From contig NZ_JAILWA010000002.1 of NCBI RefSeq assembly GCF_025699255.1, forward strand, positions 131,985 through 164,947: a stretch of DNA of 32,963 nt, in the 5' to 3' direction. The DNA comes from Nitrosopumilus sp. Its GTDB lineage: Archaea > Thermoproteota > Nitrososphaeria > Nitrososphaerales > Nitrosopumilaceae. Below, piece after piece: positions 14,536-21,140 of the stretch (its first letter is position 1; each line of letters starts with the position of its first letter). A program made the position numbers and the translations under genes. The notes beneath the pieces are model-generated. The model had not been told where the DNA came from and did not search any database. It saw nothing but the letters and a program-made list of their open reading frames with translations.

Positions 14536-14605
14536 GGATCTGTAAATATTTCTTTAAATTCATTAAGATTTAAAACTAAAACTATACAAATTTACACAAT
14601 ATTGA

Positions 14606-14621
14606 GGATCTACTTTATTAT
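14606..14621 (+). promoter_or_regulatory. Promoter of candidate RNA C
   Basis: GGATC (14606-14610), three bases, then TTTATTAT (14614-14621). The box centre is 25.5 nt before G14643, the first base of the closing stem of RNA C. Confidence 0.5.
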
Positions 14622-14642
14622 TTAATTTCACAGATTCATAAT

Positions 14643-14743
14643 GAAGACAGAAAGTATCCGTACGCAATAACGTATTGTCGTGTTACATGTCAATGCATAC
14701 CGTGCTTGGTTTGTAAAGGATCCCGCAGAAAATTTCTGTCTTC
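14643..14743 (+). ncRNA. Candidate structured RNA C (homologous to RNA A)
   Basis: 101 nt on the plus strand. A perfect 11-bp stem joins the ends: GAAGACAGAAA (14643-14653) with TTTCTGTCTTC (14733-14743). Inside are a hairpin CAATA/TATTG (14665-14669 with 14673-14677, extendable by ACG/CGT across one bulge) and a stem TTACA/TGTAA (14683-14687 with 14712-14716) enclosing GCATACCG (14695-14702), then AAGG and CCCGCA. A T-rich tract follows from 14744. It shares TATTGTC, GCATAC, TGTAAAGG and CCGCA, in the same order, with RNA A. No tRNA, 5S or C/D-box features were found. Confidence 0.6.
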
Positions 14744-14750
14744 TAATTTG

Positions 14751-15407
14751 TTATTTTGTTAATTTCTTTGCTTTTGCAAACACAGCAGACCACTGATCCC
14801 AGGTTAATCTTCCTGTTTGAGTATTTTGTTTTGATGGATGGTATGATGTTAATATTTGAAATCCGTCATAAGTAAACAATTTGTTATGTCCAAACTTTTC
14901 TGATTTCACATTGTACAACTTACATGTTGCATCATATGCAATTTTTCCAAGACACAAAATCACTGTAATGTTTTTTAGGATTTCTTTTTCTTGTTCTAGA
15001 TATCCAAAACAAGCATTCATCTCTTCTTTAGTCGGTTTGTTTTGAGGAGGTGCACATCTTACTGCTGCAGTGATGTATGCATTGTATAATATCAAACCAT
15101 CATCTGCAGTTTGACTGGTTGGAATTGATGCAAAACCATGTTTGTACATTGCTTTTGCTAACCAATCTCCTGATGAATCCCCTGTAAACATTCTTCCTGT
15201 TCTGTTTCCTCCATGAGCTGCTGGTGCTAGTCCAACAATTAGTAATTTGGCTTTAATATCTCCAAAACCTGATAATGGTTTACCATAGTATTTTTCTTCC
15301 TTGAATCGTCTTACTTTGTTTTTTGCAACATCTCTAATGTACACTGATAGTCTTGGACATTTTTTGCATCTTGCAATCTTTTTGTTTAGTGTTGTAATTG
15401 ATTTCAT
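14751..15407 (-). CDS. Uracil-DNA glycosylase, family 5 (UDGb-like)
   Basis: 218 residues from the ATG at 15407, two bases after the stop of the upstream gene. A longer frame to 15467 would overlap that gene. It removes uracil (and often other deaminated bases) from DNA. Four cysteines fit the [4Fe-4S] cluster of family 4/5 enzymes: C14 and C17 (CKKC), then C118 and C133, 15 apart. The uracil-binding motif GLAPAAHGGNRTGRMFTGD (about 59-77) has the Ala-rich form without the catalytic Asp/Glu of other families, which points to family 5. The C-terminal motif SYHPSKQNTQTGR supplies the His. It is probably translated together with the two genes upstream. Confidence 0.88.
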   Translation of the reverse strand: MKSITTLNKKIARCKKCPRLSVYIRDVAKNKVRRFKEEKYYGKPLSGFGDIKAKLLIVGLAPAAHGGNRTGRMFTGDSSGDWLAKAMYKHGFASIPTSQTADDGLILYNAYITAAVRCAPPQNKPTKEEMNACFGYLEQEKEILKNITVILCLGKIAYDATCKLYNVKSEKFGHNKLFTYDGFQILTSYHPSKQNTQTGRLTWDQWSAVFAKAKKLTK

Positions 15408-15409
15408 AT

Positions 15410-15730
15410 TCAAATTAGTTTTTTCAAAACATTCAATGCAACACTGTGTTTTTCTGGAGTAATCCACAGTCTCCTGTAAATTTTGTAATCTGTTTCTAAA
15501 ACTATAGCTTTTGATTTTGCAGGCCTTGTTGCATCAAAATGGAACCAGTCTCTAAAGTTATTTGATCCTGATATTCTTAATTTGCCTGAGAATAGTCCCA
15601 TCTTCTTTTCAGAAACTTTTTTGATATGATATAACATTACCTCTTTTTTACCCCATGGAAGCATCCATGATTTGAAAACCAATCTATCTGGATAAATTGA
15701 AAGATGTTTGTCTGTGTATAGAGTTACCAT
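15410..15730 (-). CDS. Conserved-looking protein, possible PH-like fold
   Basis: 106 residues from the ATG at 15730. A GTGAG five to six bases before it resembles a Shine-Dalgarno, which favours this start over the GTG at 15739. The protein is beta-rich: alternating strands (LYTDKHLSIYPDRLVFKSW, EVMLYHIKKV, LFSGKLRISG, AIVLETDYKIYRRLWI) and a final helix (HSVALNVLKKL) give the outline of a bacterial PH-domain-like protein. The LPWGKKEVMLYHIKKV segment is typical of those. It lies 12 bp after the nitroreductase stop region and two bases before the glycosylase, so it is probably an operon member. Function unknown. Confidence 0.6.
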   Translation of the reverse strand: MVTLYTDKHLSIYPDRLVFKSWMLPWGKKEVMLYHIKKVSEKKMGLFSGKLRISGSNNFRDWFHFDATRPAKSKAIVLETDYKIYRRLWITPEKHSVALNVLKKLI

Positions 15731-15751
15731 ATTTCTCACGATTTCAAATAA

Positions 15752-16357
15752 TTATGAAAACCTGTCGGTAAAGACCACCTTGTCCAATGAAAGCTGTCCT
15801 CCTCGGGGCATTGGAGGTTGAATTTGCTTGCCTATTACCATCATCATCGAAATGATGTGATTATCTGGCAGATTGATGATTTTAGCCACTTTTTCAGGCT
15901 CAAAACCTATCATTGGATTAGAATCATATCCCATTGCTTTTCCTGTGAGCATGATTGTTTGAGCTGCAATTCCACAAGACCTCATTGCCTCATCTCTTTG
16001 CAACTGATCATTTCCCTCGTAAAATGGACCCATTGCAGATACCAAAAAGTCTTGAGCCTCTTTGGGCACATTCTTCCAATATTGTATGGGATTTTCTTTC
16101 CATGCTTTCAAGTCAGCACAAATTACTATGAGCAATGATGCATCAGTTACCTGAACTTGATCCCATGAAGCTGCACGAATTTGTTTTCTAATTTCTGGAT
16201 CTTTTACTAAAACAAATCTCCAGTTTTGCATATTAAATGATGTTGGTGATAAAACAGCCAGTGACATTATTTTTTCTATTTCATCATTTGTAAGTTTATG
16301 ATTAGGATCGTAGTGTTTTACAGAACGTCTTTTCTTGATGGCATCAAACGTCTCCAT
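15752..16357 (-). CDS. Nitroreductase-family flavoprotein
   Basis: 201 residues, FMN-dependent nitroreductase fold. The N-terminal METFDAIKKRRSVKHYDP holds the RRSVR-type FMN phosphate site, followed by LSPTSFNMQNWRFVLV (SxxNxQxWRF contact region) and the C-terminal GGQLSLDKVV. Family members reduce quinones, nitro compounds or flavins with NAD(P)H; the natural substrate here is unknown. An AATAAATA box centred 26-27 bp before the ATG indicates a leaderless transcript, and a 14-bp palindrome lies farther upstream at 16407. It heads a likely three-gene unit with the PH-like protein and the uracil-DNA glycosylase. Confidence 0.9.
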   Translation of the reverse strand: METFDAIKKRRSVKHYDPNHKLTNDEIEKIMSLAVLSPTSFNMQNWRFVLVKDPEIRKQIRAASWDQVQVTDASLLIVICADLKAWKENPIQYWKNVPKEAQDFLVSAMGPFYEGNDQLQRDEAMRSCGIAAQTIMLTGKAMGYDSNPMIGFEPEKVAKIINLPDNHIISMMMVIGKQIQPPMPRGGQLSLDKVVFTDRFS

Positions 16358-16406
16358 TTCTTTTTTAATTTAATCTTTGTATTTATTGTTTGTACTTAAA
16401 TCATTT

Positions 16407-16420
16407 CTGAATTAATTCAG
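16407..16420. promoter_or_regulatory. 14-bp palindrome upstream of the nitroreductase
   Basis: CTGAATTAATTCAG is a perfect palindrome 50-63 bp upstream of the nitroreductase start, just beyond its TATA box. Dimeric winged-helix regulators bind such sites. AT-rich palindromes of this length also arise by chance. Confidence 0.35.
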
Positions 16421-16519
16421 TGATTCATTTTCAATAAAACATGATTCTATATTGCCACAGCTATTCTCATAATGCATTACAATTCCATGCTCTAGTTTTG
16501 TTGATCCGATATATTTCAT
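16412..16519 (-). CDS. Possible 35-residue microprotein
   Basis: ATG-started frame of 35 codons in the 430-bp space between the nitroreductase and the exported protein. It begins MKYIGSTKLEHGIVMHY and has two Cys (SCGNIESC). Residue composition looks natural but there is no recognisable domain, and the stop overlaps the palindrome at 16407-16420. Only the open frame supports it. Confidence 0.25.
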   Translation of the reverse strand: MKYIGSTKLEHGIVMHYENSCGNIESCFIENESLN

Positions 16520-16565
16520 AATTTACCTCATAATTTTTCTACTTAACAAAATGTGTGTTCAAAAA

Positions 16566-16661
16566 CTACATCTGTTCTGGATCCCTGTCAAGATTGATTC
16601 CGATGGATTCGGCCCACTCTGATAGTTGTTCTACAAATTCATTGTCTTCTTGTGTAAACAT
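16566..16661 (-). CDS. Possible 31-residue acidic microprotein
   Basis: ATG-started frame of 31 codons in the same space. The sequence starts MFTQEDNEFVEQLSEWAESI and continues with INLDRDPEQM, an amphipathic acidic helix. In this genome short acidic proteins are plausible, and codon use resembles the neighbours, but there is no domain or conserved motif to confirm it. The rest of 16358-16790 holds only AT-rich sequence and the hairpin at 16722. Confidence 0.35.
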   Translation of the reverse strand: MFTQEDNEFVEQLSEWAESIGINLDRDPEQM

Positions 16662-16721
16662 GATACTATGACAAGAAATTCTATAAAAGAAATTACTATA
16701 CACTTATCTTTTGTTCAGAAA

Positions 16722-16780
16722 AAAATTTGGGAACAGAGAACTAGAAGAATTAAATGTATTGTACTCTGAATTTAGTTCCC
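16722..16780 (-). terminator. Terminator hairpin of the small exported protein gene
   Basis: On the minus strand GGGAAC (16780-16775) pairs with GTTCCC (16734-16729). A second inner pairing AGAG/CTCT adjoins it, and AAATTTTTTT follows. It starts just after the stop of the gene ending at 16791, so it is best read as its transcription end. The long loop (about 40 nt) is unusual for a simple terminator. Confidence 0.45.
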
Positions 16781-16790
16781 ATGGGGAAGA

Positions 16791-17084
16791 CTAGAGATTT
16801 TGGAGAATTTGCTTGCGAATTACTTCATCAAAGGCTTGCAGATATGCAAAATCTGAATTGATTTTTTCAGTTTGCATTGTGTCTGCGGTGTTAAAGATTG
16901 GTGTTGTATCATTTGGAATTGATAAAATCTCAGATTCTACTCCTTCTAACATATCTCCAAACTCGTGAACTAGTGAACCTGCTTGGTCTTCTGGTACCAA
17001 ATCAGACAATCCTAATGTCATTGCCAAAAACAATGCCATTACAATTGTCAAACCTACAGGCTTCTTGTTGACTATTCTAGTCAC
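16791..17084 (-). CDS. Small membrane-anchored or exported protein
   Basis: 97 residues from the GTG at 17084. A TTAAATAG box centred 25-26 bp upstream favours this start over the TTG at 17090. It starts MTRIVNKKPVG, then one hydrophobic helix (LTIVMALFLAMTLGLSDLV), then an acidic polar region (DMLEGVESEILSIP) of about 65 residues. The helix may be an uncleaved anchor or a signal peptide without a clear cleavage site. No known domain. It is divergent from the large secreted acidic protein and shares with it an intergenic region containing a 20-bp palindrome. Confidence 0.6.
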   Translation of the reverse strand: MTRIVNKKPVGLTIVMALFLAMTLGLSDLVPEDQAGSLVHEFGDMLEGVESEILSIPNDTTPIFNTADTMQTEKINSDFAYLQAFDEVIRKQILQNL

Positions 17085-17130
17085 AAGCAAAATTTTCTGA
17101 TTGTTCTATTTAAGAGGAAAGCAGAAAAGA

Positions 17131-17150
17131 TTCATGCCTGTAGGCATGAA
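17131..17150. promoter_or_regulatory. Operator-like 20-bp palindrome
   Basis: Arms TTCATGCCT and AGGCATGAA (9 bp, perfect) are separated by two bases. It sits between two divergent genes for exported proteins, 47-66 bp upstream of the predicted start at 17084 and about 60 bp before the TATA box of the gene at 17237. The size and spacing fit a dimeric repressor or activator site. Confidence 0.5.
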
Positions 17151-17206
17151 ATACGTCAAAAATTGTCTCATTTGTAATAAAAGATCCTCTACTATACTAC
17201 GATATC

Positions 17207-17213
17207 CTTTATA
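17207..17213 (+). promoter_or_regulatory. TATA box of the acidic secreted protein gene
   Basis: TTTATAT centred 27 bp before the ATG at 17237, so the transcript is probably leaderless. Confidence 0.55.
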
Positions 17214-17236
17214 TCCAAAATCCAAAAAGTAGTGCA

Positions 17237-18895
17237 ATGAAAAGCACACAACTTCTAAGCGTTGTTTTTTCACTGATTATGTTTACTGGCGTTACTGCTG
17301 GGAACGCAGCATTTGCTGATTCAGATGAACTCGATGATCTTCTAGAAGACTTTTGTGAAATGACCCTTGATGAGCGTAGCGACATCATATCAAAATACGA
17401 ACTAGATGAGTATGCAGAAAAACTTGCAATCATCTGTGATATTGAAGATGAAGATGAACGTGAGAATTCACTTGATGATGTCATTGATGCAATAGAACTA
17501 GAAACACGAGATGAAACAAACGATGATCATGATGATGTTATCGAAGATTTTGAAGACTGTGTTGAAGCTGGATACCCTATAATGGAATCATATCCTGAAC
17601 AATGCATGATCGATGACGGTACAGTCTTTACAAATACAGACGATGACGATGACAGACATGAAGATGATTTTGATCTTGATGACTTGCTTGATAGATACTG
17701 TGATCTAAGTACTGACAAGAAACGTCAATTACTTGAAGATCATCCAAGACTTGCACCATTTACTGACAGACTTGCAAACTACTGTGATTTGTCTGAAGAG
17801 GAGCAAGATGCAATCGATGAACTAATCGAGGAACATGGAGACAAGATCAGAGCAGAACTAAGAGATTATGCTAAAGACTATGGTATGGACTACAAAAAAG
17901 ACATGAGAATGATGCTTGACAAATATTGTGACATGACAGATGCTGAGAAAAAAGCACATGTTGCAGAACATGACAAAGCTGAAGACCATGTTGATAAAAT
18001 GAATCGTTATTGTGCTCTAACTGATGAGGATTCAAGAATGAAATTCATTGAAGAACACAAAGACGAATACAAGGCCCATATGGAAGACAAAATGCATGAT
18101 AAAAAAATGGTTCACATGGAATATGAGAGATACTGTCATCTAACAGATGAAGAACTTGCAGCAAGCACCTTTGATGCAGAGTTTGTCAAAAAGGCATCTG
18201 AATGGTGTGAAATGACACCTGAAGAAAAAGAAGCCTTCAAGATGGAACATCATGAAAAGATGGGAGTGCCTCATGAGTTTGATAGAATGTCTGATGTTGC
18301 AAAAGACAGAATGTCTGATGTTGCAAAAGACAGAATGTCTGATGTTGCAAAAGACAGAATGTCTGATGTAGCCAAAGATAAACTAAAAATGAAATTATCT
18401 GATAAATCTGACCGAATCAAGGCAATGATCATGGACAAACGTGACATTTCTGATGAGAGAAGTGACGAAATCAAGAAAAAATTCATTGAGAAACACGGTG
18501 ACTTGACTGACAAGAAAAAGTCTGAACTCAAAATGAAGTTCAAAGAACATATCAAACACATGAAGTACAAGATCTCTGATGAGCGCAAATCTGCAATTCA
18601 TGACAGATTAGCTGAGATGAAGGCCTACAAGGCAGAACTCCGCGAAAAGTCATCTGATTTGTCTGACGAGGAAAAACAAGAACTTAGAGAAGAATTCATT
18701 GAAAAGGCAAAGGACTTGCAACTTGCATGGATTACTCCACGTACACAAATTGCTGCAGGCGTTGATGCTGCAGAAGTCGAGTGCCGTGAAGGATATAGCC
18801 TTGTAATGAAAGCATCAAACGGTGTTCCAATGTGCCTTAAAGCAGATACAGCACTTAAGATGATAGATAGAGGAATTGTAGTTCCTGCTAACTAA
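17237..18895 (+). CDS. Large acidic secreted protein with Cys modules and tandem repeats
   Basis: 552 residues with a signal peptide (1-27, ending in AFA). The mature protein is highly charged and helical, with Asp/Glu/Lys runs. Cysteines recur in the form YC-D/H-L/M-S/T-D/E-EE (for example C40, C155 and about six more), dividing residues 33-330 into modules of about 30-50 residues. Residues 105-131 carry a separate small motif, CVEAGYPIMESYPEQC...DGTVF, which I know from many bacterial and archaeal secreted proteins. Four copies of MSDVAKDR follow at about 350-381. The last 50 residues (VECREGYSLVMKASNGVPMC) match a C-terminal domain I recall from several thaumarchaeal exported proteins. Promoter is leaderless and strong. 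Role unknown; cation binding at the cell surface is a guess. Confidence 0.75.
   Translation: MKSTQLLSVVFSLIMFTGVTAGNAAFADSDELDDLLEDFCEMTLDERSDIISKYELDEYAEKLAIICDIEDEDERENSLDDVIDAIELETRDETNDDHDDVIEDFEDCVEAGYPIMESYPEQCMIDDGTVFTNTDDDDDRHEDDFDLDDLLDRYCDLSTDKKRQLLEDHPRLAPFTDRLANYCDLSEEEQDAIDELIEEHGDKIRAELRDYAKDYGMDYKKDMRMMLDKYCDMTDAEKKAHVAEHDKAEDHVDKMNRYCALTDEDSRMKFIEEHKDEYKAHMEDKMHDKKMVHMEYERYCHLTDEELAASTFDAEFVKKASEWCEMTPEEKEAFKMEHHEKMGVPHEFDRMSDVAKDRMSDVAKDRMSDVAKDRMSDVAKDKLKMKLSDKSDRIKAMIMDKRDISDERSDEIKKKFIEKHGDLTDKKKSELKMKFKEHIKHMKYKISDERKSAIHDRLAEMKAYKAELREKSSDLSDEEKQELREEFIEKAKDLQLAWITPRTQIAAGVDAAEVECREGYSLVMKASNGVPMCLKADTALKMIDRGIVVPAN
18284..18379 (+). repeat. 24-bp tandem repeat, four units
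   Basis: Units at 18284-18307, 18308-18331 and 18332-18355 are identical; the fourth (18356-18379) has four substitutions. Each adds RMSDVAKD in frame to the acidic secreted protein. The reverse frame also stays open but is a shadow. Confidence 0.95.
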
Positions 18896-18980
18896 TCTTT
18901 TTCTTTTTTATTATTTTTAAAATATTTTCATGGATAAATCCTACTTGATGTTTATATTCAAAACATGAATAACGAAAAAT

Positions 18981-19055
18981 ATGTTTAACCTAAAAAAGAA
19001 AAAAGAAACCATAACCATATGGATTCCTCCTAAACCTGTTTACAAGGAAAATTAA
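18981..19055 (+). CDS. Possible leaderless 24-residue microprotein
   Basis: ATG-started frame coding for MFNLKKKKETITIWIPPKPV plus a short end. A GTTTATATTC box is centred about 27 bp upstream, the spacing seen for leaderless genes throughout this window. The basic N-terminus and Pro-rich end could be a small peptide. No homology is known to me. Otherwise the 232 bp between the acidic secreted protein and the AIM24-like gene hold only a poly-T terminator (about 18894-18917). Confidence 0.3.
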   Translation: MFNLKKKKETITIWIPPKPVYKEN

Positions 19056-19127
19056 ACAAATGTTTTTCAAAAACTAGTTTTGATATATGAAGAAATACCT
19101 AAATCATAATGCTTTCTTACTAATACA

Positions 19128-19799
19128 TTGCAATATGAAATTCTAAAAAATCCTATGGGACTAATCGAGTTCACACTAAACAAAGATGAAAAAGTAATAG
19201 CAGAAGCTGCTGCAATGGTATACATCAGAGGTAACATAACAACTGAGACCAAAATGAGAAAAGGTGGTTTTCTAAAGTCACTCAAGGCAGCAGCCTTGGG
19301 TGGTGAATCATTTTTTGTAAATGAATTCATTGCACAAGAAGACAACTGCAAACTAGGATTGACAGGAAATATGCTTGGAGATATCCAAGTTATCAACATT
19401 CAAGAGGAGTTTATTGTTCAGTCAGGTGCATTTGTTGGCTCTACTGGTGATCTAACACTAGATACCAAATGGCAGGGATTCACAAAAGGAATATTTGGAA
19501 CAAATATGTTTATGCTAAAAACAATAGGAACGGGAGATATTTTTGTCAATGCATGGGGTGGTATTTTAGAGACAAAGCTAGCACCTGGAGAAAAAATGAT
19601 AATTGACAACTATCAGCTCGTAGCTATGAGCTCTACTGCAAGCTACAGAGTGACAAAGCATGGAAGCTTTAAGACAACTCTGTTTGGAGGAGAAGCACTA
19701 GTTATGGAGCTTGAAGGACCAGGAACTGTGTACATTCAAACAAAAAATGTTATGGAGTTTGTACGCTCTATAATTCCGTTCTTGCCCAAAAGAAACTAG
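19128..19799 (+). CDS. AIM24 / TIGR00266 family protein
   Basis: 223 residues, start TTG. The family features are seen throughout: early EAAAMVYIRGNI (usually SGAMVYM.G.V), the Gly-rich GGFLKSLKAAALGGESFFVNEF (here FLKSLKAAALGGESFF is the core), LGDIQVI, FIVQSGAFVGST, the strand pair TIGTGDIFVNAWGGI and the end GPGTVYIQT. These proteins form a double beta-sandwich trimer resembling TRAP-like tandem domains; yeast AIM24 is mitochondrial, but prokaryotic function is unknown. The gene is convergent with the coiled-coil protein at 19802, stops 2 bp apart. Confidence 0.88.
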   Translation: MQYEILKNPMGLIEFTLNKDEKVIAEAAAMVYIRGNITTETKMRKGGFLKSLKAAALGGESFFVNEFIAQEDNCKLGLTGNMLGDIQVINIQEEFIVQSGAFVGSTGDLTLDTKWQGFTKGIFGTNMFMLKTIGTGDIFVNAWGGILETKLAPGEKMIIDNYQLVAMSSTASYRVTKHGSFKTTLFGGEALVMELEGPGTVYIQTKNVMEFVRSIIPFLPKRN

Positions 19800-19801
19800 A
19801 C

Positions 19802-20041
19802 TTAGGAATCTAGTTTTTTTAAAATCTCTTCATATTCTTTGAAATTATCTGCCTTTTCTATCTTCATAATTTGCAAGAGATTTTTAGCCTCATCAACTAA
19901 TTTACCTAGTCGTCTAAGTGATTGTTCGTATTCTTTGTCTTGCTTGTTTTCCCATTTTTCTAATCTGTCTTTGAAAAAATCAATACGACCAAGCTTGTAA
20001 TCAATTTCAGATACCAAAATCTTGATTGATTCAGGTTTCAT
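19802..20041 (-). CDS. Small coiled-coil protein
   Basis: 79 residues, strongly charged and helical. Heptad-like spacing of Leu/Ile/Phe is seen from residue 8 to 75, for example LVSEIDYKLGRIDFFKDRLE and LRRLGKLVDEAKNLLQIM. No Cys, no signal peptide, no domain known to me. It lies between a convergent AIM24-like gene and a 210-bp space holding a structured element. It probably forms a helical hairpin or dimer. Confidence 0.6.
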   Translation of the reverse strand: MKPESIKILVSEIDYKLGRIDFFKDRLEKWENKQDKEYEQSLRRLGKLVDEAKNLLQIMKIEKADNFKEYEEILKKLDS

Positions 20042-20063
20042 TACTCTATTTTGAAAATTGTAA

Positions 20064-20231
20064 ACTTAAGCCTATTGCAAAATTTCAATATGGGAAAAAA
20101 TATGCAAGCTCAAGCCATGCCCCGAGTCGGGTATGAACATTATGTTCAGGGGTAAGGGTGAACTTGTCTATGTATGTTAGGTAACTATTTGACTTAAGGA
20201 ACTTGGAAATTCTCACAAAGATCGATTTCCA
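20064..20231. other. Structured intergenic segment, possible ncRNA (strand unclear)
   Basis: The 209 bp between two minus-strand genes hold many inverted repeats: CTTAAG at 20065 and 20193, CCTATTG/CAATA-TGG (about 20071-20093), CATGCCC/GGGTATG (about 20116-20134, one G-U), TGAACAT/ATGTTCA, CCCC/AGGGG enclosing that hairpin, and TGGAAAT (20204-20210)/ATTTCCA (20225-20231). It is noticeably more GC-rich in its middle than the surroundings and has no coding frame of note. A good TATA box at the right distance was not found on either strand, so this is weaker than the RNAs at 14165-14743. Confidence 0.35.
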
Positions 20232-20250
20232 TTTTGGAATTTAGTAAAAC

Positions 20251-21033
20251 TCAAGACTCACAACCAATTCCGTCCTTGTCTGAATCAAATCTATGAGGAT
20301 CTGGCTGTAACACTGTGAATCTCTTTTGTGTAATATCTCCACAGTCTAAATCTGGGGGACTAGACGGAATACAAAAATCTGGATATGATGAATCACAATC
20401 ACTTATTTGTTTGATAATAGATTGTGATGATTCTACAGGAACTGTTGATTCTGCAAGTTTCTCACGACATCCAAAATTTTGCGCCCAAGGATAATCTGAA
20501 AATTCACTTATATCACAATATCTTGTAGATATTTCTGCATGACCTTTATACAGCAACGCAGAGTTTAGCGACTTTCCTCCACAAAAAACATTTGCAAGCA
20601 TTCTGCCATATTGATCCTCTAACTGGATATCATCCTGATCAATTGTTGCAAAAGTTCCCTCAGGACACATTCTAGCTGTAAATACAGCAGCATCTGCAAA
20701 TCCCGATTCTCCTTTCTCTGGGGTATCAACTAGTGACAATCTGATTTTGTAATTTGTTGTGTGTATGGTATCTCCATCAACTATTTCTTTGATATATTCT
20801 GAAACACACTTTGCTTCTCCCTTACATCTATGTGAATCAAAAGTTTCTTTGTTTACAACTGGTTTGTTTTCTACTAACCTCTCAAATTCCTTTTCTCCCC
20901 ACTCTTTGGCAGCTAATCCTGTTTTTTCTCCAGTTACTATATCTGAACCCGTCTGTGACTGATACACCAGTCCTGCAGCAATAAACAAGACAAATGGCAC
21001 TACAACTAAAGCTGCAATTGATAGGGGTTTCAC
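20251..21033 (-). CDS. Exported thermonuclease-like protein with Excalibur domain
   Basis: 260 residues. An N-terminal hydrophobic segment (6-24) acts as signal or anchor. Residues 79-170 form a staphylococcal-nuclease domain with VDGDTI (Ca2+ Asp at about 86), RLSLVDTPE (catalytic Arg98 and Glu106) and QYGRMLANV (Arg144), so all three catalytic residues are kept. The end (about 212-260) is an Excalibur-type domain: paired Cys and DSDKDGIGCES, a Ca2+-binding DxDxDG loop. It likely cuts extracellular DNA or RNA. Eight or more Cys in the exported part suggest disulfides. Its 3' side faces the structured segment at 20064-20231. Confidence 0.88.
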   Translation of the reverse strand: MKPLSIAALVVVPFVLFIAAGLVYQSQTGSDIVTGEKTGLAAKEWGEKEFERLVENKPVVNKETFDSHRCKGEAKCVSEYIKEIVDGDTIHTTNYKIRLSLVDTPEKGESGFADAAVFTARMCPEGTFATIDQDDIQLEDQYGRMLANVFCGGKSLNSALLYKGHAEISTRYCDISEFSDYPWAQNFGCREKLAESTVPVESSQSIIKQISDCDSSYPDFCIPSSPPDLDCGDITQKRFTVLQPDPHRFDSDKDGIGCES

Positions 21034-21140
21034 AGTGAATTGAGGAACAATTTACACTTAAGATTAATGTTGTTCATTTGTAAAAACCCCTCTTGAAAAT
21101 TAAATAATGGTTTTTATTCATACATTGGGTATTATCAAAC

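Noticed and set aside
14165-14743. Transposon or MITE with the A and C elements as terminal inverted repeats
   Set aside because: The two ends are only patchily similar, have their own TATA boxes pointing inward, show no target-site duplication and enclose no transposase remnant. Independent RNAs explain them better.
18271-18588. Antisense frame with repeated ILSFATSD
   Set aside because: It is the reverse reading of the 24-bp tandem repeat in the acidic protein, which stays open because the unit length is a multiple of three.
20101-20200. RNase P RNA
   Set aside because: Only GGTAAGGGTGAA resembles a conserved region; the GAGGAAAGTCC and ACAGAAA core regions are missing and the gap is too short.
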